Assembly (NCBI GenBank): GCA_046351235.1
Contig: JAXLYV010000004.1
Location: forward strand, 747,799 to 811,798
Length of the DNA: 64,000 bases
Source of the DNA: JBBSAT01 sp046351235
GTDB taxonomy: Bacteria > Myxococcota_A > Polyangia > Polyangiales > Sandaracinaceae
Direction: 5' to 3'
In this document: piece by piece, positions 33,846 to 44,537 of the stretch
Layout of the letters: each line of letters starts with the position of its first letter
Position numbering within the stretch: the first letter of the stretch is position 1
Notes under the pieces: generated by a model
Databases searched by the model: none
What the model was told of the DNA's origin: nothing
The model's input: the letters and a program-made list of their open reading frames with translations, nothing else
Made by a program: the position numbers and the translations under genes

Positions 33846-35090
33846 TCAGGTGGGCGCGCGCCTGGCGCGGACGCGCGCGACGATGTGCCGCGCGACGGGA
33901 CGCAGAACGACGAGCTCGAGGGCGAGCCAGGCCGCGGCGATCGCGAGGGGCAACGTCGGAACGTCCGGCGAGGTCCGCGGTGGAGGTGCCTCGACCTCGC
34001 CGCCGCCCACCCAGGGCGTCGCCGTCTCGCCGGCGAAGAGCATCGCCATCCCGAGCGTGGGCGCGAGCGCGTAGCTCCGGCCGACCGGCACGCCGACGAG
34101 GTCCGCGATGCGCTCGATACCGACGACGCGCGCCTCGTCGCCGTGGATCCGCGCGGCGCCGAGGCCGATGCCGGTGGCGGCCATCCCCCAGCCGAAGAGC
34201 ACGACGCCGGCGTCGGCGTCGCTCCCGCGGTCGACGCCCGGCGGCCACTCGCGGAAGCCGCTCACACCGAGCACGTCGAGGCCGTGGCGCGCCACGTACG
34301 CGCGGTAGAGGCGATCGCTCTCCGCGGGCGCGAACTGCGCGCCGTAGAAGGTGATGTACGAGAGCGCGCAGCCGCGCGGGATGCGCGTGTACGAGGTGTC
34401 GCCGGTCGCGCTCCACGGAAGATCGCCCTCGACCCGGTGGTGCTCCATCCACGCGAGCCAGCCGCGCGTGGCGCGCTCGCCCACGTCGCCGCCGTACCCC
34501 GCACGGTAGGCGTGCAGCGCGGCCAGCGTCGCCGACTGATCCGCCGGCCAGCGCGGCGAGCCCGGATAGCTGCGCGCGTGGAACGTCTCGCTCTCGCGCG
34601 AGCGCGCGTCGAGGTGCCGCGCCAGCGAGGAGGCGAGCGCGTCGCGCCGATCGTCGCCATGCATCCGCGACAGCGAGAGCACGAGCAGTGCGTGCGTGAA
34701 GTAGAGGTTGTGGTCGTCGAGCGGCATGCGCTCGAGCGCGCGGCCCTGGGGCGCGACGTCGGCCGAGACGATGCGATCGGCGACCACGCGGAGCAGCCGC
34801 GCGCTCTCCTCCTCGCGCGCGGGCTCGAGCCGCGCGCTCTGGTGGAGGCCCACCGCCAGCTCGGAGAGGAGGATCGCGTCGAAGGCGCCGACCCCCAGAT
34901 CGTCGCCGAGCGCGTAGCCGTGCCAGTCCTCGTCGAGGTGCTCGCGCGCCCACGCGAAGAGCGACGCGCCCCGCGCCGTCATCGCGTGCGTGTCGTGCCC
35001 GAAGCGGCACCCCGCCGACACGGCCCCGAACGTCCACGGCGCGAGGACGATCGCGAAGAGCACGCGGAGCGCGATGCCGAAGCGGCTCAC
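33846..35090 (-). CDS. Membrane-anchored protein of unknown function
   Basis: 414 residues. An N-terminal hydrophobic segment (about 5-25) and a C-terminal membrane helix (about 375-395) flank a large extracytoplasmic helical domain rich in His, Trp and Tyr, such as WPADQSATLAALHAYRAGYG and SYTRIPRGCALSYITFYG. That composition could suit an alpha/alpha-toroid enzyme, but I cannot name the family. GTG 35090 overlaps the upstream SBBP gene's stop by 4 bp (GTGA), so they form an operon. The 5' end of this gene is duplicated as a scar at 36596-36774. The gene stop lies 4 bp from the convergent MscS stop. Confidence 0.75.
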   Translation of the reverse strand: MSRFGIALRVLFAIVLAPWTFGAVSAGCRFGHDTHAMTARGASLFAWAREHLDEDWHGYALGDDLGVGAFDAILLSELAVGLHQSARLEPAREEESARLLRVVADRIVSADVAPQGRALERMPLDDHNLYFTHALLVLSLSRMHGDDRRDALASSLARHLDARSRESETFHARSYPGSPRWPADQSATLAALHAYRAGYGGDVGERATRGWLAWMEHHRVEGDLPWSATGDTSYTRIPRGCALSYITFYGAQFAPAESDRLYRAYVARHGLDVLGVSGFREWPPGVDRGSDADAGVVLFGWGMAATGIGLGAARIHGDEARVVGIERIADLVGVPVGRSYALAPTLGMAMLFAGETATPWVGGGEVEAPPPRTSPDVPTLPLAIAAAWLALELVVLRPVARHIVARVRARRAPT

Positions 35091-36490
35091 GAGCCCGGGA
35101 GGCTCACACGCATGACGTAGGCATCGAAGCCCCCGAGCGCCCTCTCCCCGGGGAAAACACCGATGGTATCGCCGGCGAGATAGGCGCCCCCCGCGCCCAC
35201 CCCCATCCCGACGACCGAATCGCCGTCCGTCGTTCCGAACAACCTCGTGGAGAGGAGCTCCCCCGAGGGGTCGACCGCGACGAGGAAAGCGTCGCCGTCT
35301 CCTCCGAGGGGAGTCTCCCCGAGCAGCGCGTGCTGGGTGAGACCCGCCACGTAGATCGTCCCGTCCGAAGGTCGGACGGCGACACCATAGGCGAGGTCAC
35401 GAAGGGGCGTGCCGAACTGGTGAATCCAGGCGGGCTCGGGCCCCTCGGAGATCGCTGCGACGAACGCATCGACACGAGCCGCGCGCCTCTGCCCGGGCAG
35501 CGTACCGACCGTATAGCCCGCCACGACCGCGTCTCCGTGCGCGTCCGCCGCGACAGCTTGCAGGCCGTCCTCGGCGTCGGAGCCGAAACGGACCATCCCA
35601 CCAAGCGCGCCCGTCTCCGGGTCGAGCGTCCACACGATCGCGTCCTGACCGCCGAAGGTCGCGGTTCCCTCGAGGTCACCGGTCACGACTCCTCCGACTC
35701 TCACGGCGCCGCGCGCGTCGACCGTGACGGACGTCGCCACGGAGAAGGGAGCGGCGAGCTGGCGCGTCCAACGCACCGTCCCATCACCCTCGAACCGACG
35801 CACGAACGCGTTCTGTCCCTGACCGATGCGCGTCTCCCCCGGAAACGTCCCGTCGGTCGCGCCTGCGACGTAGACGTGGCCGTCGCCATCGAGCGCGATG
35901 GCCGCGATGCCGGCTCCGGAGTTGCCCGGGGTGGATTCGTCGGCTCCGAACTGCTGGGTCCAAACGACGTTCCCGCGCGCGTCGTACCTCCGGAGGAATG
36001 CGTCGTGACGGCCCGAGTCGTCGAGGATCTCCCCCAACCTCACCTCTCCCGTCTCCCCGGCCACGTACACGTCTCCCGACGGGTCGACGGCGACCGCCGC
36101 GACGACCGTGCGCGACGTGGAGATCCGCCGGCTCCAGCGCTCACGCCCGGTGACGTCGTACACGCGCAAGAAGCTCGCGAGGTCGTCGACCGCGCCGAGC
36201 GGGTCCGCGAGAGTCGCACCCCCGTGGCCCACGACGTAGACCGCGCCGTCTTCACCCACCGCACAGCCGCGCGCGCGATCGTCCTGCGCCGTGCTGAGCT
36301 GGCGCGCCCACTCGAGCTCGGCGCGGCCTGCATCGGGCCGCGAGCCGTCGGACGTGGTCCCGTCCGGCGACGCATCCCCGTCGGGCGACGCGTCACGCGG
36401 CTCGCGTTCGTGGGCCAGCGCGCAGCCGCCCAGGGCGAGGGGCAGCACGAGGATCCAGGGACTCCACGCACTGCGGGCCTTGCGACGCAC
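35087..36490 (-). CDS. SBBP-repeat beta-propeller lipoprotein
   Basis: 467 residues from GTG 36490, which starts a lipoprotein signal (SPWILVLPLALGGC). A DASPDGDASPDG linker is followed by about seven blades of the SBBP/beta-propeller type: GAVYVVGHGG, GDVYVAGETG, GHVYVAGATDG, AVRVGGVVTG, DAVVAGYTVG, GTIYVAGLTQ and GAYLAGDTIG. Such repeats form surface propellers often described as lyase-like, but the substrate is unknown. The reading frame continues upstream through the gene scar, so a longer start is possible but unlikely. It is coupled to the downstream membrane protein by a GTGA overlap. Confidence 0.82.
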   Translation of the reverse strand: MRRKARSAWSPWILVLPLALGGCALAHEREPRDASPDGDASPDGTTSDGSRPDAGRAELEWARQLSTAQDDRARGCAVGEDGAVYVVGHGGATLADPLGAVDDLASFLRVYDVTGRERWSRRISTSRTVVAAVAVDPSGDVYVAGETGEVRLGEILDDSGRHDAFLRRYDARGNVVWTQQFGADESTPGNSGAGIAAIALDGDGHVYVAGATDGTFPGETRIGQGQNAFVRRFEGDGTVRWTRQLAAPFSVATSVTVDARGAVRVGGVVTGDLEGTATFGGQDAIVWTLDPETGALGGMVRFGSDAEDGLQAVAADAHGDAVVAGYTVGTLPGQRRAARVDAFVAAISEGPEPAWIHQFGTPLRDLAYGVAVRPSDGTIYVAGLTQHALLGETPLGGDGDAFLVAVDPSGELLSTRLFGTTDGDSVVGMGVGAGGAYLAGDTIGVFPGERALGGFDAYVMRVSLPGS

Positions 36491-36522
36491 GCATCGACCC
36501 TGACGCCATGCGGTAGCTCGAG

Positions 36523-36595
36523 CAAGGCCGGGCAGATGGCGGGGATCGGGTCGGCGATGCTGCCGCCGGAGGAGCGCGCCAAGGCCGAGCCGATC
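36523..36595 (+). pseudogene. Fragment of aarF (73 bp)
   Basis: Bases 36523-36595 match 39477-39549 of the aarF gene in this window at 71 of 73 positions, in the same orientation. They encode the KAGQMAG core of the ABC1 domain. There is no start, stop or continuing domain, so it is a non-functional remnant. It ends abruptly at a junction with the next fragment. Confidence 0.9.
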
Positions 36596-36774
36596 AGCGC
36601 GTAGCCGTGCCAGTCCTCGTCGAGGTGATCGCGCGCCCACGCGAAGAGCGACGCGCCCCGCGCCGTCATCGCATGCGTGTCGTGCCCGAAGCGGCGCCCC
36701 GACGACTCGGCCCCGAACGTCCACGGCGCGAGGACGATCGCGAAGAGAACGCTAGCGCAATGCCGAAGCGGCTC
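36596..36774 (-). pseudogene. Fragment of the 33846-35090 gene, 5' end
   Basis: Bases 36596-36774 match 34909-35088 with roughly nine differences including a 1-bp deletion, in the same orientation as the intact gene. The copy lacks the GTG start (GGG in its place) and is frameshifted near its 5' end, so it cannot make the protein. It directly abuts the aarF fragment. Confidence 0.92.
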
Positions 36775-36874
36775 CCGCCTGTCGTCCGCGCGCTCTGGCC
36801 ACGCCTCGACCGTGGAGCGCCGGCCACGTCGAGCAAGGCGGGCGTCGTGCGTCGGACGAAGAGGTTGGCCTAGG

Positions 36875-38548
36875 ATGCGCGAGCAGATGATGGCGAAGAC
36901 GACGAGGACGAGGGCGACGACGAAGACGACCAAGGCCAAGGCCAGGGCAGAGCCCACCGCCAAGAAGAAGAAGGTGACGAAGGCGAAGCCCACGGCGAAG
37001 AGGGCGAAGCCCACACGCCGAGCTTCCGACGCCACGAACGTCGCCGTCGCGTTGCGCCGTGCGCTCGGCGCGCTCGCGTCGGTCCGCGCTCGCGTGCGCG
37101 CCCACGAGCGCGACCCGGCGGGCTTCGTCGACGCATCGGAGGATCTCTTCTCGGTCGCCGCACACGTCTTCGCCGCGCAGGGCCCGAGCGATGCGGCCTC
37201 GTCCCTCCTGGACGAGCACGCCACGGCCGTCGTCTCGATGCTGGAGCGGGAACACGGGGCCGCGGCGTTCGAGCCGCGGTTCGCCGAGCTCGTCGCTGCG
37301 GCGGTGGCCTTCGGGAGCCCCGCGGTGCATGGCCGGCTGACCCAGCTCCCGGAGTTTCTCCTCGACCCCGACATCGAGAGCCCGGCGTACGGCCGCATCC
37401 CACGGCTCTTCTTGTCCATGCTGCGCGGCGAGCGCGTCACGAAGACCTGTCGCGCCGCCTTGGCGGAGCGCGTTCGCAAGCCACCACCAGCCGTCTACGT
37501 CGCCGAGCGCAAGCAGTTGTGTCTCGGCCTGATCGCGATCGAAGCGGGCGATGCGGCCGCGCTCGATCGCTGTCTCGAGACGCTCGCCGGCTTGCAGCCG
37601 CAGCTCTGCAAGGCGTGGTTCCGACCGAAGGCGGACGCCCTGCTCCCGCGAGCGCCGCTCGCGCTCGTGCGCCTCGCCGTCGAGCGTGGTGTCGCGCTCC
37701 AGGTCGATGCGCCGACGCATTCGCGCGCGCTCGTCGAGCGGGCACGACGTTCCGCCAGCCATCGTCTGCTCGACGCCGCCGAGATCGCTCGACTGCGAGG
37801 AGCCACTCCCGACGAGCTGGACGCCGTCCGCCGCGCGCTCGACGCCCTCGAGTCGGAGACGCCGACGAAGCCCACCAAGCGCCGCCGGAAGGGGAAGGTC
37901 GACTGGAGCGCGCTCGTCCAGCAGCTCTACGGCGCCGCCGTCGACGCGCTCCAGCGCCTAGAGCCCGAGACGAGCGTCGTCGACCTCTTCCGAGAGCACG
38001 CCGAGCGCGTCGTCCCACTCTTGGCGCGCTCGGAGTGGCTCAGCGAGCGCCACGTCGCGGCGCTTCTCGGAAGCGCGACGGCGTTCGGGAGCGCAGAGGT
38101 GCTCCGCGCGCTCGCACGCCTCGATTGCGGGCGGCTCGACACCGCCGACCCGATCACGAGCCCTTCGAGGGCCGTCCTCGCTCTGCTCGCAGGCGAGTCG
38201 GTCGAGGAGCGCTGTCGAGAAGCGCTCGTCGTGATCCGTCGCGACGAGCCGTCCGCGTGGCGCGACGAAGCCGAGCACCTCTGGCTCGCGCTCGCGGCGC
38301 TGGAGGCAGGCGACGAGGGGGCGCTGGCCCGCGCGCTCGAGAGCCTCGATGCGACTTTCCGGGTGCTGCGCGAGCTCGAGCACGAGCCGATCGAAGACGC
38401 CGCGCTCGCACGGCGTCACTTGGCCGTCGTGCGCCTGGCGCTCGACCGAGGCATGAGGGTGCGCTTCACCTCACCGCACTACCCGGTCGGGCTCATCGAT
38501 CGCGCCCGTGCTCGGTCGGAGCCGGCGCCGGCACGCGCGCGCTCGTGA
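36875..38548 (+). CDS. Lys-rich N-terminus plus two internal repeats, unknown function
   Basis: 557 residues. The first ~50 residues are Lys/Thr/Ala-rich (AKKKKVTKAKPTAKRAKP) and could bind nucleic acid or polyphosphate. The rest is two homologous halves of about 225 residues. Paired segments include EHATAVVSML / EHAERVVPLL, AFGSPAVHGRL / AFGSAEVLRAL, GLIAIEAGDAAALDRCLETL / ALAALEAGDEGALARALESL, and LALVRLAVERGVALQV / LAVVRLALDRGMRVRF. A second basic patch (KPTKRRRKGKVDW) marks the boundary. No family was recognised. ATG 36875 is used; ATG 36887 is an alternative. Confidence 0.78.
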   Translation: MREQMMAKTTRTRATTKTTKAKARAEPTAKKKKVTKAKPTAKRAKPTRRASDATNVAVALRRALGALASVRARVRAHERDPAGFVDASEDLFSVAAHVFAAQGPSDAASSLLDEHATAVVSMLEREHGAAAFEPRFAELVAAAVAFGSPAVHGRLTQLPEFLLDPDIESPAYGRIPRLFLSMLRGERVTKTCRAALAERVRKPPPAVYVAERKQLCLGLIAIEAGDAAALDRCLETLAGLQPQLCKAWFRPKADALLPRAPLALVRLAVERGVALQVDAPTHSRALVERARRSASHRLLDAAEIARLRGATPDELDAVRRALDALESETPTKPTKRRRKGKVDWSALVQQLYGAAVDALQRLEPETSVVDLFREHAERVVPLLARSEWLSERHVAALLGSATAFGSAEVLRALARLDCGRLDTADPITSPSRAVLALLAGESVEERCREALVVIRRDEPSAWRDEAEHLWLALAALEAGDEGALARALESLDATFRVLRELEHEPIEDAALARRHLAVVRLALDRGMRVRFTSPHYPVGLIDRARARSEPAPARARS

Positions 38549-38602
38549 ACCGCGGGCCGCTCCGCTCGCCGTGTGCCCGCGGACGCGGCGCGATCGCCGC
38601 GG

Positions 38603-39241
38603 TCAGAGGCGTCGCATCGGCGCGCGGAGCATGCCGCCGAGGCCCTCGAGCGCGTCGAAGGCCTCGTCGATGCGCGCCGCGAAGTCGCGCTTGGTGGCTC
38701 GCTGGTGGCCGAGCGTGAATTGCGCGCTGCGCACGGCGGCCATCGCGCACGACGCGACGAGGAAGGGGCGCACGTCTTCTTCCGGAGCGAGGCCGAGCAG
38801 CTCGCCCATGGTCGCGGCGATGCGGCCGACGAGGCGCGCGTCGATCTCGAGCGCCTTGCGGCGCAGCTCCGGATCGTGCGGCGAGAGCTCGGCGCGCAGG
38901 CGTGCGACCGAGCCCCGCGCGGGCGTGCGGAACGCGATCGCGTGCGTCGCCCGCCGGAGCGCGTCGCCGAGCGGCTCGCGCGGTGGGCCGGCGCGCATCT
39001 CGCGCTCCCACTCGAGGACGACGTCGTCGGCGCCGTGGAACAAGAGGTCGGCCTTCGTCGGGAAGTAGCGGAAGAGCGTCGGCAAGGACACGCCCGCCTC
39101 GCGCGCGATGCGCTCCACGCTCGTCTCGACGTAGCCGTGCTCGCGGAAGAGGCGCCCTGCGATCTCCACGAGGCGTGCGCGCGTCTCGTTCTTCTTCCGC
39201 TCGCGGAGCCCCGTCTCTGCTTCGCTCGTCGCCTTCTTCAC
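38603..39241 (-). CDS. TetR-family transcriptional regulator
   Basis: 212 residues from GTG 39241; TTG 39277 would add 12 residues with poor codon bias and would overlap the likely operator. The N-terminal HTH is classic: ARLVEIAGRLFREHGY, then VERIAREAGVSLPTLFRYFPTKADLL. The rest is the helical ligand-binding domain. It is divergent from aarF with a 62-bp gap, so it probably regulates itself and aarF. The inducer is unknown. Confidence 0.9.
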   Translation of the reverse strand: MKKATSEAETGLRERKKNETRARLVEIAGRLFREHGYVETSVERIAREAGVSLPTLFRYFPTKADLLFHGADDVVLEWEREMRAGPPREPLGDALRRATHAIAFRTPARGSVARLRAELSPHDPELRRKALEIDARLVGRIAATMGELLGLAPEEDVRPFLVASCAMAAVRSAQFTLGHQRATKRDFAARIDEAFDALEGLGGMLRAPMRRL

Positions 39242-39261
39242 GCGGGCGAACGTGTCGCCAT

Positions 39262-39297
39262 TTCGTGAGTTGCACAAATTCGTTAGTCACTTACCCT
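39262..39297. promoter_or_regulatory. Possible TetR operator and aarF promoter
   Basis: TTCGTG (39262-39267) and CACAAA (39273-39278) are imperfect inverted halves separated by 5 bases, in the short gap between the TetR and aarF starts. TTGCAC at 39270-39275 could be a -35 box with TACCCT at 39292-39297 as a poor -10, which would make the aarF mRNA nearly leaderless. All of this is read by eye. Confidence 0.35.
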
Positions 39298-39303
39298 TTG
39301 GAG

Positions 39304-41088
39304 ATGGCCACCCCCTCCACGCTCTCGCCGAAGTCTCTCCGCACGGGCCGCCTCGGCCGCCTCGCCGGGATGGCCCGCGCCGGGGCCGGCCTCGCGCTCG
39401 GCACGCTCACCAAGGACCCGGTGGCGCCGCTCGCGCGCGCCGCCGACACGCTCGCCGAGCTGCGCGGCCTCGCGACCAAGGCCGGGCAGATGGCGGGGAT
39501 CTGGTCGGCGATGCTCCCGCCGGAGGAGCGCGCCAAGGCCGAGCCGATCCTCGCGCGCCTGCGGGCAAGGGCCGCGACGTCGGATCCGACTGCGATCCGC
39601 GCGCTCGTGGAGACCGAGCTCGGCATGCCGATCGCGCAGGCGTTCACCTCGTTCGACGAGCACCCGTTCGCGAGCGCCTCGCTCGGTCAGGTGCATCGCG
39701 CCGTGCTGCCGCCCGCGCTCGGCGGCCACGAGGTCGCCGTGAAGGTCCAGCACCCGGGCATCGAGGCCGCGCTGAAGGCCGACCTCGACAACGCCGCGCG
39801 CGCGGGCGGCATCGCGGCTCTGCTCGCCATGCCCACGGCCGGCGCGATGGTCGACGAGGTGCGCGCGCGTCTCGAGGAGGAGCTCGACTACGGCAAGGAG
39901 GCCGCCTGGCAGACGCGTTTCGCGGCGCTCTTCGCGGGGGACCCGGTGATCGCGATCCCGCGCGTCTTCGCCGAGCGCTCGACGCGCCGCGTGCTCACGA
40001 CCGCGCTCGTGCACGGCCTGCGGGTGGACGAGGCGGCACGCCTACCGACGGCCGCGACCCAGGCCCGGGCGATCCGCCGCTTCGTGCGGACGGCCTGGCT
40101 CGACCACGGGCTCCTCTTCGCCGACCCGCACGCGGGCAACTGGATCTTCCACGAGGACGGGCGCGTCACCGTGCTCGACTTCGGCAGCATCGTCTCGTTC
40201 GACGCCGCGACCCGCACGAAGGTCGCGCATCTGCTCGACGTGCTCGCGAAGCGTGACGATCTACGCGACGCGCTCGTCCTCGATGCGTCGAGCGCGCTGC
40301 TCGGCATCGGTCGCGGCGCGGCGACCGATCCGACGCTGGAGATGTTCGCGCTCGCGCTCGCGCCGCTCGCGCGCGAGGACCGCCTCGCACGCGCCGAGGA
40401 TCTCGCCGGTCTCTCGCGCCTCTCGACCGACGCGAAGAAGCGCATGCTCGGTCAGCGCCTCGCGCTACCGCCCTGGCTCCCGCTCACGATGCGCGCCGCG
40501 ATCGGGCTGACGGCGCTGGTGATCGAGCTCGAGGCCTGCCCCGGCCTCAGCGCCCGCGGCGCGTGCGACGGCGCGCGACGAGGAGGGCGAGCCCGAGCGC
40601 GAGCCACGCCGCGCCGTTCGCCCCGCTCCGGCCGACCGCGCTGCAGCCGCAGCCACTGCTCGACGGCGTGCTGGTGCCGCCATCCATGCGGCCCGTGCCG
40701 GCGTCGGTGGCGCTCGCGCCCGCGTCGGTGCCGCTCGTCCCCGCGTCGGTCCCGCTCGAGCCGGCGTCGGTGCCGCTCGTCCCCGCGTCGGTGCCGCTCG
40801 CGCCCGCATCGGCACCCGCGTCGGTCCCGGCGTCCACAGCATCGATCACGTGGCAGCTCGTACCTTCGCAGCTCGGGCGACCGTCCCCACCGATCGCACA
40901 GCCCTGGCCGGGGCAGCAGAGCGTCGTCTGCGAGCCGCAGCCGACCGGCGCGTCGTGCACGACGCAGAACGCGATGCCGCCGTCGAACGTGTCGACGCAC
41001 TCCGCGCTGCTCGTACAGGTCGGGCACCCGCCTGCTCGAGCGACGCCGGCGGGCCCGAGGAGCACCGCCGCGAGGGCCGCGAGCGTGA
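39304..41088 (+). CDS. AarF/ABC1 (UbiB-type) kinase-like protein with antisense-overlapping tail
   Basis: The ABC1 domain is clear: KAGQMAG (59-65, the KxGQ motif), FASASLGQVHRA, VAVKVQHPG with the Lys, ADPHAGNW and VLDFG. UbiB-family proteins are atypical kinases linked to quinone and lipid metabolism. Homology ends near residue 413 (about nt 40540). The frame then stays open to 41088, adding about 180 Arg-rich residues that are the antisense of the MYXO-CTERM gene below. No stop occurs in any + frame near the expected end, so the true C-terminus is uncertain. GGAG directly abuts ATG 39304. Confidence 0.8.
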   Translation: MATPSTLSPKSLRTGRLGRLAGMARAGAGLALGTLTKDPVAPLARAADTLAELRGLATKAGQMAGIWSAMLPPEERAKAEPILARLRARAATSDPTAIRALVETELGMPIAQAFTSFDEHPFASASLGQVHRAVLPPALGGHEVAVKVQHPGIEAALKADLDNAARAGGIAALLAMPTAGAMVDEVRARLEEELDYGKEAAWQTRFAALFAGDPVIAIPRVFAERSTRRVLTTALVHGLRVDEAARLPTAATQARAIRRFVRTAWLDHGLLFADPHAGNWIFHEDGRVTVLDFGSIVSFDAATRTKVAHLLDVLAKRDDLRDALVLDASSALLGIGRGAATDPTLEMFALALAPLAREDRLARAEDLAGLSRLSTDAKKRMLGQRLALPPWLPLTMRAAIGLTALVIELEACPGLSARGACDGARRGGRARARATPRRSPRSGRPRCSRSHCSTACWCRHPCGPCRRRWRSRPRRCRSSPRRSRSSRRRCRSSPRRCRSRPHRHPRRSRRPQHRSRGSSYLRSSGDRPHRSHSPGRGSRASSASRSRPARRARRRTRCRRRTCRRTPRCSYRSGTRLLERRRRARGAPPRGPRA

Positions 41089-41125
41089 GGAACGTGACGC
41101 GCCCGAAGAAAGCCGAGGTCTTCAT
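40547..41125 (-). CDS. MYXO-CTERM-type exported protein with GTDAG repeats
   Basis: 192 residues from ATG 41125. A signal peptide (LTLAALAAVLLGPAGVARA) is followed by an ~80-residue domain with about ten cysteines (CPTCTSSAEC, CCPGQGC and others). A linker has five tandem heptads of the type SGTDAGT. The C-terminus, GCGCSAVG, then a hydrophobic helix and RRRTRRGR, fits the MYXO-CTERM sorting signal that anchors proteins on the outside of myxobacterial cells. The coding evidence here is stronger than for the aarF extension it overlaps. Confidence 0.82.
   Translation of the reverse strand: MKTSAFFGRVTFLTLAALAAVLLGPAGVARAGGCPTCTSSAECVDTFDGGIAFCVVHDAPVGCGSQTTLCCPGQGCAIGGDGRPSCEGTSCHVIDAVDAGTDAGADAGASGTDAGTSGTDAGSSGTDAGTSGTDAGASATDAGTGRMDGGTSTPSSSGCGCSAVGRSGANGAAWLALGLALLVARRRTRRGR
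40701..40805 (-). repeat. Five 21-bp tandem repeats inside the MYXO-CTERM gene
   Basis: Five consecutive 21-bp units of the form GCGTCGGTGCCGCTCGTCCCC encode the heptapeptide repeats. Units differ at a few positions. Copy-number change would keep frame. Confidence 0.9.
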
Positions 41126-41219
41126 CCCGTCACGATACCACCCGACGCCTGCGAGCCCGCGAAAGTGGCCCGAGCGCGCTTGCAACGCCGGGCCCGGGGA
41201 GGCAGGTTCGGCGTCCGCC

Positions 41220-43886
<2,667 letters not shown>

Positions 43887-44052
43887 CTCCACTCCGCGCC
43901 GCGGCGCTCGCTGCGGCCGGGGGCGCGTACCGTCACACGCGCGAGCGAGGAAGGATGGCGGAGGGCATTCGTACTAGGTACCGTCCGCGCATCCATGCGG
44001 GCGCCCACGGGCGTCGCATCGCGTGGCTTCCAACAGAAGGGGAACCTCCAGC

Positions 44053-44457
44053 ATGAAGAGCTCGATCCTGCTCGTCTCCGTCATCGCCTCGCTCGGTCTC
44101 GTCGCCTGCGGCTCGGCCGCGGAAGAGCCCGCACCCGCCCCCGCGCCCGCGGCCTCGGAGGCGCCTGCGCCCGCACCTGCTCCTACCCCGGCTCCCGCGC
44201 CCTCGGCGGCGCCCACGGCAGAGGCTCCGGCCGCGCCGGCGGGTGGCGGCGGCGTCTGCGCGCGCGCGCAGGAGTGCTGCACGGCGTACGTGGCGGCCAT
44301 GGGCCCCGCGGGCGCGGCAGCGCAGTCCGCATGCGACGCCCTCGCGCAGACGGCCCAGGCGGGTGCGGCGGCGGAGCCGGGCTGCCAGGCCTCGATCGAC
44401 GGCTGGCGCGCCGGCCTGCAGGCGATGGGCACGGCCGTTCCGACGCCCTGCCAGTGA
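44053..44457 (+). CDS. Small Pro/Ala-rich lipoprotein with Cys domain
   Basis: 134 residues. Lipobox SLGLVAC is followed by a PAPAPAPAASEAPAPAP-type linker (about 25-70) and a small helical domain with five cysteines (VCARAQECC, ACDAL, GCQAS and a final PCQ). The spacer may span the periplasm or peptidoglycan. ATG 44053 has GGGGA about 10 bases upstream. A strong intrinsic terminator follows, so it is the last gene of its transcript. Confidence 0.8.
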   Translation: MKSSILLVSVIASLGLVACGSAAEEPAPAPAPAASEAPAPAPAPTPAPAPSAAPTAEAPAAPAGGGGVCARAQECCTAYVAAMGPAGAAAQSACDALAQTAQAGAAAEPGCQASIDGWRAGLQAMGTAVPTPCQ

Positions 44458-44483
44458 TCGCACGAGCCTGATCGGTGCGACGC

Positions 44484-44521
44484 GACGGCCGGAGGGCTGG
44501 GCTCTCCGGCCGTCGTTTTTT
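44484..44521 (+). terminator. Intrinsic terminator
   Basis: GACGGCCGGAG (44484-44494) and CTCCGGCCGTC (44504-44514) form a perfect 11-bp stem with a 9-base loop, followed by G and six T (44516-44521). It is the clearest rho-independent terminator in the window and ends the small lipoprotein transcript. Confidence 0.92.
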
Positions 44522-44537
44522 CCGTCGCGCGAGCGCG

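Larger units (their letters stand above)
36518..36839. repeat. 11-bp direct repeat flanking the scar
   Basis: TCGAGCAAGGC occurs at 36518-36528 and again at 36829-36839, bracketing the two gene fragments. The left copy runs into the aarF fragment. It could be a recombination microhomology or chance in this GC-rich DNA. Confidence 0.6.
36491..36874. other. 384-bp divergent intergenic region with gene scars
   Basis: This gap separates the divergent SBBP gene (start 36490) and the Lys-rich duplicated protein (start 36875). It holds no complete gene. It contains a 73-bp fragment of aarF joined directly to a ~180-bp fragment of the 33846-35090 gene, with an 11-bp direct repeat near each side. Promoters for both flanking genes must lie within or beside this debris; I could not place them with confidence. 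Confidence 0.8.

Noticed and set aside
35087..36724. Longer start for the SBBP lipoprotein, through the scar
   Set aside because: The extra N-terminus would be translated from two gene fragments in alien frames, and would hide the good lipoprotein signal that starts at GTG 36490.
39241..39277. TTG 39277 as the TetR start
   Set aside because: Adds residues with poor codon bias and overlaps the likely operator; GTG 39241 fits the family length.
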